Positions 8,401-13,741 of a stretch of DNA of 13,741 bases are shown piece after piece. Below the pieces are notes generated by a model. That model had not been told where the DNA came from and ran no database searches. It worked only from the letters and a program-made list of their open reading frames with translations. Numbering within the stretch: position 1 is the first letter of the stretch; the number at the start of each line of letters is the position of its first letter. This DNA comes from Candidatus Peregrinibacteria bacterium (lineage in GTDB: Bacteria > Patescibacteriota > Gracilibacteria > UBA1369 > UM-FILTER-53-11): the NCBI GenBank assembly GCA_023245725.1, contig JAHFJU010000038.1, positions 1 to 13,741 on the forward strand, in the 5' to 3' direction. The position numbers and the translations under genes are program-made.

Positions 8401-11400
8401 AATGTAGAGCGAAATTTTAGAGAGAAAGAGGAACAAAATGCCGAAGGAAATGTGACTAAACAACAGGAGGCGTTAGAGAAGTTGAATGATGAAAAAAACG
8501 ATATAGATTCAGATTCTGCTACTGACCAAGCAGCAAAAGATAATTTACATAAAGAAGTTGATGCGAAAATTGCCGCACAAGAAAAAGTTGTTGAGGCCGC
8601 AGAAGCTCATAAAACAGTGGTGAGTGCAGAATTGAATGATGCATATAGAAAAAATACAAATTTGGATACACTCAACCAAGGACTAAGTGATGCGATAGAT
8701 GCTTATAATAGTGCAGAGTTGGCTTTCAATAGTTCAAATAATGAGCTTAGAGATTTGCGAGATGGAAAGGCATTATTAGGCCAAAGTCGAGTCGAGGCAC
8801 TTGATCGAGATCCAGCAGCAGATGTTACTGCACTTGATAGACGAATAGATGCAAAACAGGCAGAAATAAATGCAAAAGAGGCAGAGATTTTCCCTCTTCG
8901 AGAAGCATTGGATAATGCAGAAACAAAATTAAACAAAACTAACGGTGCATTAGAAAATGCTCAAGATTCGACTACACCAGAGCAGGCAAAAAAATCCGCT
9001 GAAAAAGAGGTTAAAAAACAAAAGAAAGACCTTGTAAGAGCCCAGCGCAAAGCTGATTATGCAAATCAGCGACATGAATTTGCTTTGAATGTAGAGAAAG
9101 CAGCCGCAGCTAAAACGCAGGCTGAAACAGCTGCAAGAGAAGCAAGAAAATTAGAGAAACAAAATCAGAAAGAAGAAAAGGATGCTTTAGCTGAATTAGC
9201 AAAGTTTAGAGCGGATCTCGTTACGGCTGGCAGAGACACAAATGCGTTAGATGCTGAAGTTGCTGCAAAAAAAGTAGCTATGAAAACTGCAAATGGTGGT
9301 AAAGAGCCAACTGATGGAGCTGTTGCTAAGGAATATATGGCTGAGGTTAAGGCGAAAGCTGCGGCCGAAGCGGCTAAAGCAGTTGTCGATAAGGCGAAGG
9401 CAGATGAAGAGGCAAAAGTACAAAAAGAATCTGACAAATTAAATGCTGAAATTGGCTCATTGCGAGACAGATTAGCTGTTACTGGTTTCGATCTAACAGA
9501 CGGTATTATTAATGGCCATTATGAAAAAATTAAAAACGAGATGAAAGTGTCTGATCCGGCTAAAGTCCCAACGAAAAATGAGATTAAGGAGAGACTTATT
9601 CAGATTTTGGAACCGCTGACACAAACAAAAGAAGCAGAACATCTAGAATTACTCAAAAAAGATGTCGCTGGAAAATTTGCTTCTAGGCAATTATTTCAAG
9701 CTGCTGTTACCAAAGCTAAGAGTGAACTTTTGCTCTCAGCTATTTCATCTCCAACACACGCACAGGTTTTGGATAAAGTATTGAGTGGTGTTGTACCCAC
9801 AGCTCCTGTTGGCACATTTGGAGTTGCAGCAAAGAAAATAACAGTTAATGCTTTAAATGAGGTGTTAGCTAGTATTGTTCCTCTTCCAGTCGCGCAAGCC
9901 GTTGCCGTGGCACCAGCTCCGAATTCTGCTCCTGCCATTGTTACTCCTCAAGTAGCAGTTCCTGCCGTTCAAAATACTGCGCATTTAATACAACCAGCCG
10001 CCACCGCTACTCCTCCCGTTACACCTGCGGCGCCAGTTCTCGCGCCAGCACCAACAGTTTCACCTGCGGTTGCTCCAGCAGCCAGTGTTCCTCAACCCAG
10101 TATAACTTCGAACGCGGTTCCTGTTGTAGTAGCGCCAGCCGCTGTTTCGGCTGCACGTAATTCTACAAGTCGCGTTGTAAGAAGAATAAATACACGTGCT
10201 ACCTCTATTTCTAATCCTTCGGTTTCTCTAGATACTGCGTCAGCGGCAGAACCCCCACCTGCTAGTTCAACTTCCGTAGCTAGCCCTGAGCCTCTTCCTG
10301 CACCCCCTCAGCCAGCCGTTGCCGCAAGCCCAGCGCAACCTGAAGCTCCTAAGCCAGCTGTTGCTCCTACCCCGGAACCACAAATAGCGCAACCTGAAGC
10401 TGTAGTAGCCGCAAGAACTGCACCGATAACTGCTCCAACTGCCGCAACACGTGTACAAGCTGAGGCATTAGAGGCGAAACAGCCGAGAAGAATGAATTTA
10501 GAATCTAATTATCGAGATGAACCAGTTTCAACGCTGAACGATAATCTTCGAAAAAATCTAATAGAACAACAACTAACTGATCAAGCAACCAGTAAAGGTG
10601 AAGAGATCTTATATGTTAGTTTCAGAGAAAACACAAGTAATAAATATAAAGCCGTAGTTGAAGCCATGGTCCGCGATAAAGTCGATGTTGGTGCCCATTT
10701 AGACAAAATAGGTAAGACTATAACTAATCCCAATGTTAGTGAAGTTAAAGTAAATACTTTCAAAGATGATATTCAAGGGTTATATGATATTTTGATGAAC
10801 GACGCTACAGATCTAGCAGGAAAACCGCGCGGAGAAGCTCTTGTTCGCGCTGAACAATTCCTAATTGACGTGCAAAAAATTGTCGATCAACTTTCATTCA
10901 ATGGTGCTGGAATGTTTGGCGAAAAGGTCAAAACAGCATTAAAAATTGCGAAAGGCGGAGATATTACTAATGAAGAAGCTACTTCTATTGATGGATATAC
11001 TACTGCTTTGATTGAACAAGCACTCGCCATAGCTAATCTGCCAGCCACTGCTGAAACACCTTCTCCAGCTCCTGCTGCTAATGCCCCAGAACCTGCACCT
11101 AAAACTGCCCCAGCTGAAAGACCAGCGCAATCTGATCAAGGTAACAATGAGATTCTAACTCAATCTCAGCTAGATGATCTATTAACATTGGTTGGAGAAA
11201 GAGACAGAGCCCAAGCAGCAGCGCAAGCCGCCGCCGAAGCACCTGCAAATGCGCCTGCGAATACTCCAGCAGAAGCACTAGTTGCTGTTCAAAAAGTAGC
11301 TTCTATACGTGAGGAGAATGTTGAACCTCTTAAAAGTGATTTAACCAATCTATACAGGATAAAAAAGTTAACAACAGCAGATGTAGACACTATTGTTAAT

Positions 11401-11865
11401 AATAAACCAGATATTGGTAGTCTTATTCTTTCTATGGTTGAATCTGTAGATGTAGCTACGGTAGAGGCACTAGGTAAGCTGACGAATTTAGACAGTTTAT
11501 CTCTAAATGGTGTTGAATCTGTAAATGTAGCTACGGTAGAGGCACTAGGCAAGCTGACGAATTTAAAATATTTATCTCTAGATGGTGTTAAATCTGTAGA
11601 TGTACCTACGGTAGAAGCACTAGGCAAGCTGACGAATTTAGACAGTTTATATCTAGATGGTGTTAAATCTGTAGATGTAGCTACGGTAAATGCACTAGGC
11701 AAGCTGACGAATTTAGAAAGTTTATCTCTAGATGGTGTTGAATCTGTAGATGGAGCTACGATAGGGGCACTAGGCAAGCTGACGAATTTAAAATATTTAT
11801 ATTTATCTAGAGTTAAATCTAAAGATGCAATTAAAAAAGCCCTACCTAGTATTACAATTTTTTAG
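5494..11865 (+). CDS. Giant modular protein with coiled coil, Ala/Pro linkers and C-terminal leucine-rich repeats
   Basis: A 2123-residue protein I cannot assign to a family. It has no signal peptide. Residues 1-60 are charged and probably disordered, with LPSFLRQKK at 29-37. Residues 60-620 are mainly helical; 110-170 look like TPR-type helix pairs, and two degenerate EF-hand-like loops occur at 370-381 (with DGKVDLKE) and 595-606. Residues 640-680 are hydrophobic and rich in GG pairs, like a glycine zipper; 740-880 continues as Gly-rich helices. Residues 920-1325 are Lys/Glu/Ala coiled coil. An Ala/Pro/Val linker spans 1463-1655, a predicted globular helical part 1656-1849, and a second Ala/Pro linker 1850-1882, followed by a short segment and Ala-rich 1910-1930. 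Five 25-residue leucine-rich repeats (1984-2108) end the protein. A structural or surface/division scaffold is possible; a membrane-inserting role for 640-680 is also possible. Both are inference. Confidence 0.9.
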   Translation: MGGTDANTNQHDSGTVEQHSREIRHDRPLPSFLRQKKETEGKKDGENVKSESKVELLALSATLPQKQFEGVTTTADSLLAPAMHTQELKMYTERASTDLVNVYGVGGRDAFIEGIRKLPDNDESKQIVEAALQKLSEKNPQGAIEALQVILSDATSEQAKALVGTINANIEKAILSKNASSQIVWYLQRAQIGLGAGPYDNETIAVVFREQKKVNVEELTSEEKNLFEFQKKYYETYVRRTAAEQLVETQLSILESGLIEKDDVDKLQKLRSKDDISASLTNTGYLGFDTMADNDEEVFYSSRHVLEMLNVLIKYDYPNNPNVGANPITYYLNLIKGGDFASSPEILFNAQTDNPLSLHDMTGGEFTLASEGRDGKVDLKELFKKMFANGAAEVDLYRQYSKGEENVDNNSSFGTTKRLGTTWANGDAGDKGIEGYFDKLGLAGEVTSFDKGDLDKQQQALFFIKLDGLIEAKHYDEARELCLAIVGNKIHDKAYKDDKDDASYNADFKRQRKSLIEDGWKERIDAQVKLQIAAQLGKESSALDDNTDIAPLGIKGNDGEIITKFSEYQNNITKIQINRMAKMKVFEVKTRYFNDNNDKPDLNEFESQVYDKFVDVSGLTFWTWRSENVDFAKDIAASIGELVAISIITGGIGGLVGGLAGAGEIAGGVAIGGEAAEGAAVLADVSVTGTRAALGLGAKVTRWGSSVGRGWRTSSLADGGWAASDSAQTFAKGVQFVSSSHSAAEGAGIGARIIGGGKNLFAGGLKLAGESALFDAGEMAMSGDLPDGWKDSLFQYFTTMATLGAGMFGQKMTGKILKGTYGNTVGGTIKKFGRLGVDFTGQLASCMAVGELQNYAAYNWAHIISKDQLQAAGKTKNGNVTYGPNLHEVIQMAAVTGALFRGRVDEAKMNEMPEIKLGPIEPLRNELNSKNNAVANKQAEIAKNERNIRLAEAQIVDAKQKTGSREGPWNVERNFREKEEQNAEGNVTKQQEALEKLNDEKNDIDSDSATDQAAKDNLHKEVDAKIAAQEKVVEAAEAHKTVVSAELNDAYRKNTNLDTLNQGLSDAIDAYNSAELAFNSSNNELRDLRDGKALLGQSRVEALDRDPAADVTALDRRIDAKQAEINAKEAEIFPLREALDNAETKLNKTNGALENAQDSTTPEQAKKSAEKEVKKQKKDLVRAQRKADYANQRHEFALNVEKAAAAKTQAETAAREARKLEKQNQKEEKDALAELAKFRADLVTAGRDTNALDAEVAAKKVAMKTANGGKEPTDGAVAKEYMAEVKAKAAAEAAKAVVDKAKADEEAKVQKESDKLNAEIGSLRDRLAVTGFDLTDGIINGHYEKIKNEMKVSDPAKVPTKNEIKERLIQILEPLTQTKEAEHLELLKKDVAGKFASRQLFQAAVTKAKSELLLSAISSPTHAQVLDKVLSGVVPTAPVGTFGVAAKKITVNALNEVLASIVPLPVAQAVAVAPAPNSAPAIVTPQVAVPAVQNTAHLIQPAATATPPVTPAAPVLAPAPTVSPAVAPAASVPQPSITSNAVPVVVAPAAVSAARNSTSRVVRRINTRATSISNPSVSLDTASAAEPPPASSTSVASPEPLPAPPQPAVAASPAQPEAPKPAVAPTPEPQIAQPEAVVAARTAPITAPTAATRVQAEALEAKQPRRMNLESNYRDEPVSTLNDNLRKNLIEQQLTDQATSKGEEILYVSFRENTSNKYKAVVEAMVRDKVDVGAHLDKIGKTITNPNVSEVKVNTFKDDIQGLYDILMNDATDLAGKPRGEALVRAEQFLIDVQKIVDQLSFNGAGMFGEKVKTALKIAKGGDITNEEATSIDGYTTALIEQALAIANLPATAETPSPAPAANAPEPAPKTAPAERPAQSDQGNNEILTQSQLDDLLTLVGERDRAQAAAQAAAEAPANAPANTPAEALVAVQKVASIREENVEPLKSDLTNLYRIKKLTTADVDTIVNNKPDIGSLILSMVESVDVATVEALGKLTNLDSLSLNGVESVNVATVEALGKLTNLKYLSLDGVKSVDVPTVEALGKLTNLDSLYLDGVKSVDVATVNALGKLTNLESLSLDGVESVDGATIGALGKLTNLKYLYLSRVKSKDAIKKALPSITIF
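11443..11817 (+). repeat. Five tandem 75-bp repeats encoding leucine-rich repeats
   Basis: Five in-frame units of exactly 75 bp begin at 11443, 11518, 11593, 11668 and 11743, each encoding SVxxATVxALGKLTNLxxL plus a short tail. Most codons are identical between units, including silent positions, so the array grew by recent duplication. A degenerate sixth unit (from 11818) caps the C-terminus. The changes cluster at the DS/KY/ES pair after TNL, the SL/YL position and the last two residues. Units 2 and 5 share KYL, and units 1 and 3 share DSL. Confidence 0.92.
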
Positions 11866-11878
11866 TAAATATAGGTAG
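11833..11878 (-). terminator. Intrinsic terminator of the EF-Tu-barrel gene
   Basis: On the minus strand CTACCTA (11878-11872) pairs with TAGGTAG (11848-11842), and the stem continues TATT/AATA with one bulge. It is followed after GGC by six T (11838-11833). The geometry is that of a factor-independent terminator for the minus-strand gene ending at 11899. It overlaps the last codons and stop of the giant gene; in the plus direction no T run follows the stem. Confidence 0.6.
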
Positions 11879-11898
11879 TATTGTGAGAATAGAACTCC

Positions 11899-13014
11899 TC
11901 ACCCCTTCACATAAACCACTTTACCAACAAGTGCCTGTTTGTATAATTTAATTCCTACTTCATCGCCGGCGCGTGCGGTAAAAATTGGTTTGCGGTCAAT
12001 CTCCATCGACAAAACTGTTTGGGTATGACTGCCATCGGTTGTTTGATAAGTCACCGAATCTCCCACACTTAATTCTTCGTCTAGGCGTATTACGGCGACG
12101 TTTATTTTTGAATATACTTGTGTCACTTCTCCAATTGCCTTGAGCGTTTCTGCGGTTGGTCCTTGTTTTGTAGGAGCGTTTTGCAGTTCGTGGCTCAGCC
12201 GTTGTGTGCGATCTGGGCGGTAGTATGAGCTTTGCGCATGTTCTCCTTCATTAAATAATGGATATTCAAAACTTGGTTGAGAGTGCCTTCGTAGATTGCC
12301 TGAATTTTCGCTTGATTGAGAGTGTCCGCGTGAATCGCCTAAATCGTCTCTTGATTGAGAATGTCTGCGTAAATTGCTCGAATTTCCGCTTTGTTGTGAG
12401 TTCCACCGTAAATCGCTCGAATTATCGTCATAATTTTCTTGTTCATTTTTTCGCGCCCGTGGAGTCAATTTTGGAACAACTCGCGCGTCTGGATGCTTTT
12501 CTTTATGAATTTCTGCAATCGCAATTTCCCACATATTACTAGGTCGTCGGCTCGCATGATCGCTTATTGATGGGAGTTTTTTTGTGGGATTTGTTGGGTA
12601 GCTTGAGCGGCCTGAGTCTCTGCCATTTTGTGATGCGGCGTTATAATTTATTGGATTTATGCAGTCATCGTAGCGCGAGCTTCTTGAGTCGTCGTAACTG
12701 TTGCTGTTAAATCCATTATTGGTTTCTCTTTCTTTTCTGCGGCTTGGTGACACTCCAAATCCTTTATCAATTTGTCCGGTTGCGCGCATGTGTTCCATTC
12801 TGGCTTCTGCTCGCATTCTTCTCTCATCTTCGATTAAAGTAGGGGAGTTTGAGCTCGCAGTTCTTTTGCTTACGCCTGTTGGTAAAACTCCTTTTTCTTT
12901 GCGGTCGAGTGCGGTCAATTCTAGTTTATTTTTTGAACGCGTCGAAAGTTCGCGTTTTCGCATGAACGCTGGGATTTTCAGGTGCTCGGGGTCTCTAGAA
13001 ATTTGTGATGGCAT
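11899..13014 (-). CDS. Disordered repeat-bearing protein with C-terminal EF-Tu domain 2-like beta-barrel
   Basis: A 371-residue protein with two unlike parts. Residues 1-280 are polar and probably disordered: IPAFMRKRE at 14-22 resembles the FtsZ C-terminal peptide, 61-80 is a basic helix rich in Arg and Met, and 198-249 holds four 13-residue repeats with an LRRHSQ-like core. Residues 291-371 read as a beta-barrel of the EF-Tu domain 2 fold: IGEVTQVYSKINVAVIRL, then LSVGDSV, SMEIDRKPI, AGDEVGIKL and a final GKVVYVKG. That pattern matches short translation-factor-like proteins and the C-terminal domain of U32 peptidases; no GTPase or peptidase domain is present, so neither activity is expected. 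It converges on the giant gene (33 nt between stops) and carries a similar N-terminal motif. The stop is TGA. The function is unknown. Confidence 0.8.
   Translation of the reverse strand: MPSQISRDPEHLKIPAFMRKRELSTRSKNKLELTALDRKEKGVLPTGVSKRTASSNSPTLIEDERRMRAEARMEHMRATGQIDKGFGVSPSRRKERETNNGFNSNSYDDSRSSRYDDCINPINYNAASQNGRDSGRSSYPTNPTKKLPSISDHASRRPSNMWEIAIAEIHKEKHPDARVVPKLTPRARKNEQENYDDNSSDLRWNSQQSGNSSNLRRHSQSRDDLGDSRGHSQSSENSGNLRRHSQPSFEYPLFNEGEHAQSSYYRPDRTQRLSHELQNAPTKQGPTAETLKAIGEVTQVYSKINVAVIRLDEELSVGDSVTYQTTDGSHTQTVLSMEIDRKPIFTARAGDEVGIKLYKQALVGKVVYVKG
12268..12423 (-). repeat. Four tandem 39-bp repeats (13 residues) in the EF-Tu-barrel gene
   Basis: Four consecutive 13-residue units at residues 198-210, 211-223, 224-236 and 237-249 read NSSDLRWNSQQSG, NSSNLRRHSQSRD, DLGDSRGHSQSSE and NSGNLRRHSQPSF. 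The unit length is constant. The sequence is Ser/Asn/Arg/Gln-rich and likely unstructured. A loosely related continuation (HAQSSYY, 259-265) follows. Confidence 0.8.
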
Positions 13015-13053
13015 AAATTTTGTGGCGTCGGCTCGTGGCTTTTTACATTGCGT

Positions 13054-13081
13054 ATTATAGCGCGGATTTTGGTTGAGCCAA
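13054..13081 (-). promoter_or_regulatory. Promoter of the EF-Tu-barrel gene
   Basis: On the minus strand TTGGCT (13081-13076) and a perfect TATAAT (13059-13054) are 16 nt apart. Transcription should start near 13047, giving a leader of about 33 nt without a Shine-Dalgarno sequence. A start-stop pair (ATG TAA) sits at 13048-13043, right at the predicted transcript end; it may be chance. Confidence 0.55.
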
Positions 13082-13157
13082 AAAGCAAATTTTGAATGTA
13101 TTTTGGCGGAGTTGGCAGCTTTTCGGCTTTGTTCTAATTTGGCTGACGAAGTTTTCT

Positions 13158-13265
13158 TTAATTAATCCCAAAAATCTCCAAAAAAGCATGCGTTTTTCCA
13201 TCCGCTAACATATATTCGTGTTCTGCTCGATCATGAGAGTATCCATTTGTTTTTAATGCAGCAAT
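13158..13265 (-). pseudogene. Probable C-terminal remnant of a decayed gene
   Basis: A 35-codon minus-strand frame ends with TAA at 13160-13158 and is closed upstream by a stop at 13268-13266. It has no ATG, GTG or TTG near its beginning; the only ATG (13211-13209) is in the middle. The peptide contains NGYSHDRAEHEYM followed by LADGKTHAFLEIFGIN at the C-terminus, which reads like the end of a folded protein rather than a random frame. I do not recognise the family. It overlaps, in another frame, the doubtful 48-codon frame; at most one is likely to have been coding. Confidence 0.35.
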
Positions 13266-13332
13266 TTAATGTACAAAACGAATAATAATAATGGCGAGAA
13301 GGCGCTATTAAGAAAATAGTTAAGATTGCCAA

Positions 13333-13360
13333 TTGGTGTGGCATTTACTTTTTATATACT
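13333..13360 (+). promoter_or_regulatory. Promoter-like pair with overlapping inverted repeat
   Basis: TTGGTG (13333-13338) and TATACT (13355-13360) are 16 nt apart. Overlapping the -35 is a perfect inverted repeat TGCCA (13327-13331) and TGGCA (13339-13343) around 7 nt, a possible operator. Transcription would begin near 13367. Only an 18-codon frame (ATG at 13362) lies directly downstream, so the signal could serve a long leader for the right-edge gene, a small RNA, or nothing. Confidence 0.3.
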
Positions 13361-13448
13361 TATGTTGGTATATCGGCGTAAATGTTTTGGCGTCGGATAT
13401 GAGTGTATGCTCACGTAATATTTTGGACTGATTCGCAAGTCGTATTAC

Positions 13449-13477
13449 TCGACATTTTGGCTTTTGGCCGCCATAAT
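13449..13477 (+). promoter_or_regulatory. Leaderless promoter of the right-edge gene
   Basis: TCGACA (13449-13454) and CATAAT (13472-13477) are separated by 17 nt. The -10 ends 6 nt before the ATG at 13484, and no Shine-Dalgarno sequence is present, so the transcript should begin at the start codon. Confidence 0.5.
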
Positions 13478-13483
13478 TCGGGC

Positions 13484-13741
13484 ATGAATACGTTAAAGGA
13501 TTTATCTGAAAACATACTTACTCCGCATACGTCGGCTGGTGCAAAAACTAGTCAAATTAATATGTTGCGCGTGCCAACGAGCGCTAATATTAATTCGGCG
13601 GCGACAACTTCAAAAAAAAATCTTTCTGATTCAGAGTTGTACTGCCTATGTAAAAGCTACGGCTCGCGCGTTCTCGAGGCGCGGCGAAAATTCGTTGGAC
13701 TTTTGCCAGAGGTAAATTCTCGCAGACTGTTTGAAAAGAAA
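13484..13741 (+). CDS. N-terminal part of a protein cut by the window edge, possibly HNH-endonuclease-like
   Basis: An open frame of 86 codons starts at ATG 13484 and runs off the window without a stop. The first 45 residues are Ser/Thr/Asn-rich and probably disordered. Residues 48-86 become ordered: SDSELYCLCKSYGSRVLEAR, then a stretch ending GLLPEVNSRRLFEKK. From memory, this KFVGLLPEVxxRRLxEKKG pattern opens the conserved region of proteins from candidate-phyla bacteria that carry a C-terminal HNH nuclease domain. The nuclease part would lie beyond the edge, so the assignment cannot be tested here. The start is supported by the leaderless promoter and the lack of an alternative upstream. 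The CDS itself is likely; the family name is tentative. Confidence 0.6.
   Translation, partial: MNTLKDLSENILTPHTSAGAKTSQINMLRVPTSANINSAATTSKKNLSDSELYCLCKSYGSRVLEARRKFVGLLPEVNSRRLFEKK

Larger units (their letters stand above)
13015..13483. other. 469-nt stretch without a convincing intact gene
   Basis: Between the EF-Tu-barrel gene and the right-edge gene I find the two genes' promoters, a minus-strand coding remnant (13158-13265), a doubtful 48-codon minus-strand frame (13055-13201) ending inside the TATAAT box, and an extra plus-strand promoter-like pair (13333-13360). I see no tRNA-like cloverleaf, no CRISPR array and no insertion-sequence ends. Confidence 0.5.

Noticed and set aside
11149..11199. 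Segment ILTQSQLDDLLTLVGE in the giant protein, similar to the FliM N-terminal motif
   Set aside because: Only partial match, internal between Ala/Pro linkers, and no flagellar genes are present.
11289..11777. Minus-strand frame of 162 codons opposite the leucine-rich repeats
   Set aside because: Stop-free only because the 75-bp unit repeats; its composition is a mirror of the plus-strand repeats.
11443..11817. CRISPR-like repetition
   Set aside because: Units are contiguous, in frame and have no unique spacers; they encode leucine-rich repeats.
12258..12542. Plus-strand frame of 94 codons opposite the EF-Tu-barrel gene
   Set aside because: It is the shadow of the 39-bp coding repeats; its apparent repeat pattern comes from the minus-strand gene, and it has no promoter.

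Overview
The window looks like a chromosomal segment of a small-genome bacterium, most likely a member of the candidate phyla radiation (Patescibacteria). The reasons are indirect: genes are compact and AT-leaning; most starts lack a Shine-Dalgarno sequence, and several have a -10 box only 6-8 nt before the ATG, as expected of leaderless mRNAs; there is a giant low-complexity helical protein without family signatures; and the last gene begins with a segment resembling a protein type I associate with these bacteria. UGA is used as an ordinary stop at several well-supported gene ends, so the UGA-glycine code of Gracilibacteria and Absconditabacteria does not apply. This placement is inference.

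Layout. At the left edge (1-127, minus) is the 5' end of an unidentified gene, divergent from a thioredoxin reductase (284-1222, plus). A small exported protein of unknown function follows (1348-1983, plus). It converges on an aspartase/fumarase-family lyase, best called aspartate ammonia-lyase (2023-3486, minus). Next is a plus-strand block: a PAP2-family lipid phosphatase (3643-4239), a 12-helix MFS-like transporter 9 nt downstream (4249-5463), and a 2123-residue modular protein (5494-11865) with its own promoter inside the end of the transporter gene. The giant protein has a helical N-terminal half, a glycine-rich hydrophobic segment, about 400 residues of coiled coil, two long Ala/Pro linkers and a C-terminal array of five nearly identical 25-residue leucine-rich repeats. 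Converging on it is a minus-strand gene (11899-13014) with a disordered, repeat-bearing N-terminal region and a C-terminal beta-barrel like domain 2 of EF-Tu. A 469-nt stretch without a convincing intact gene follows, holding a minus-strand coding remnant and promoter-like signals. A plus-strand gene (13484 to the edge) then starts and is cut by the window end.

How the genes may relate. The enzymes are ordinary housekeeping functions: redox, aspartate/fumarate interconversion, lipid-carrier phosphate recycling and transport. The accessory interest lies in the giant protein and its convergent neighbour. Both carry, near the N-terminus and just after a charged stretch, a short motif (LPSFLRQKK and IPAFMRKRE) that closely resembles the conserved C-terminal tail peptide of FtsZ (IPAFLRKQ). 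If real, the two proteins would compete for or share a partner of the cell-division machinery. That is a hypothesis from motif resemblance only.
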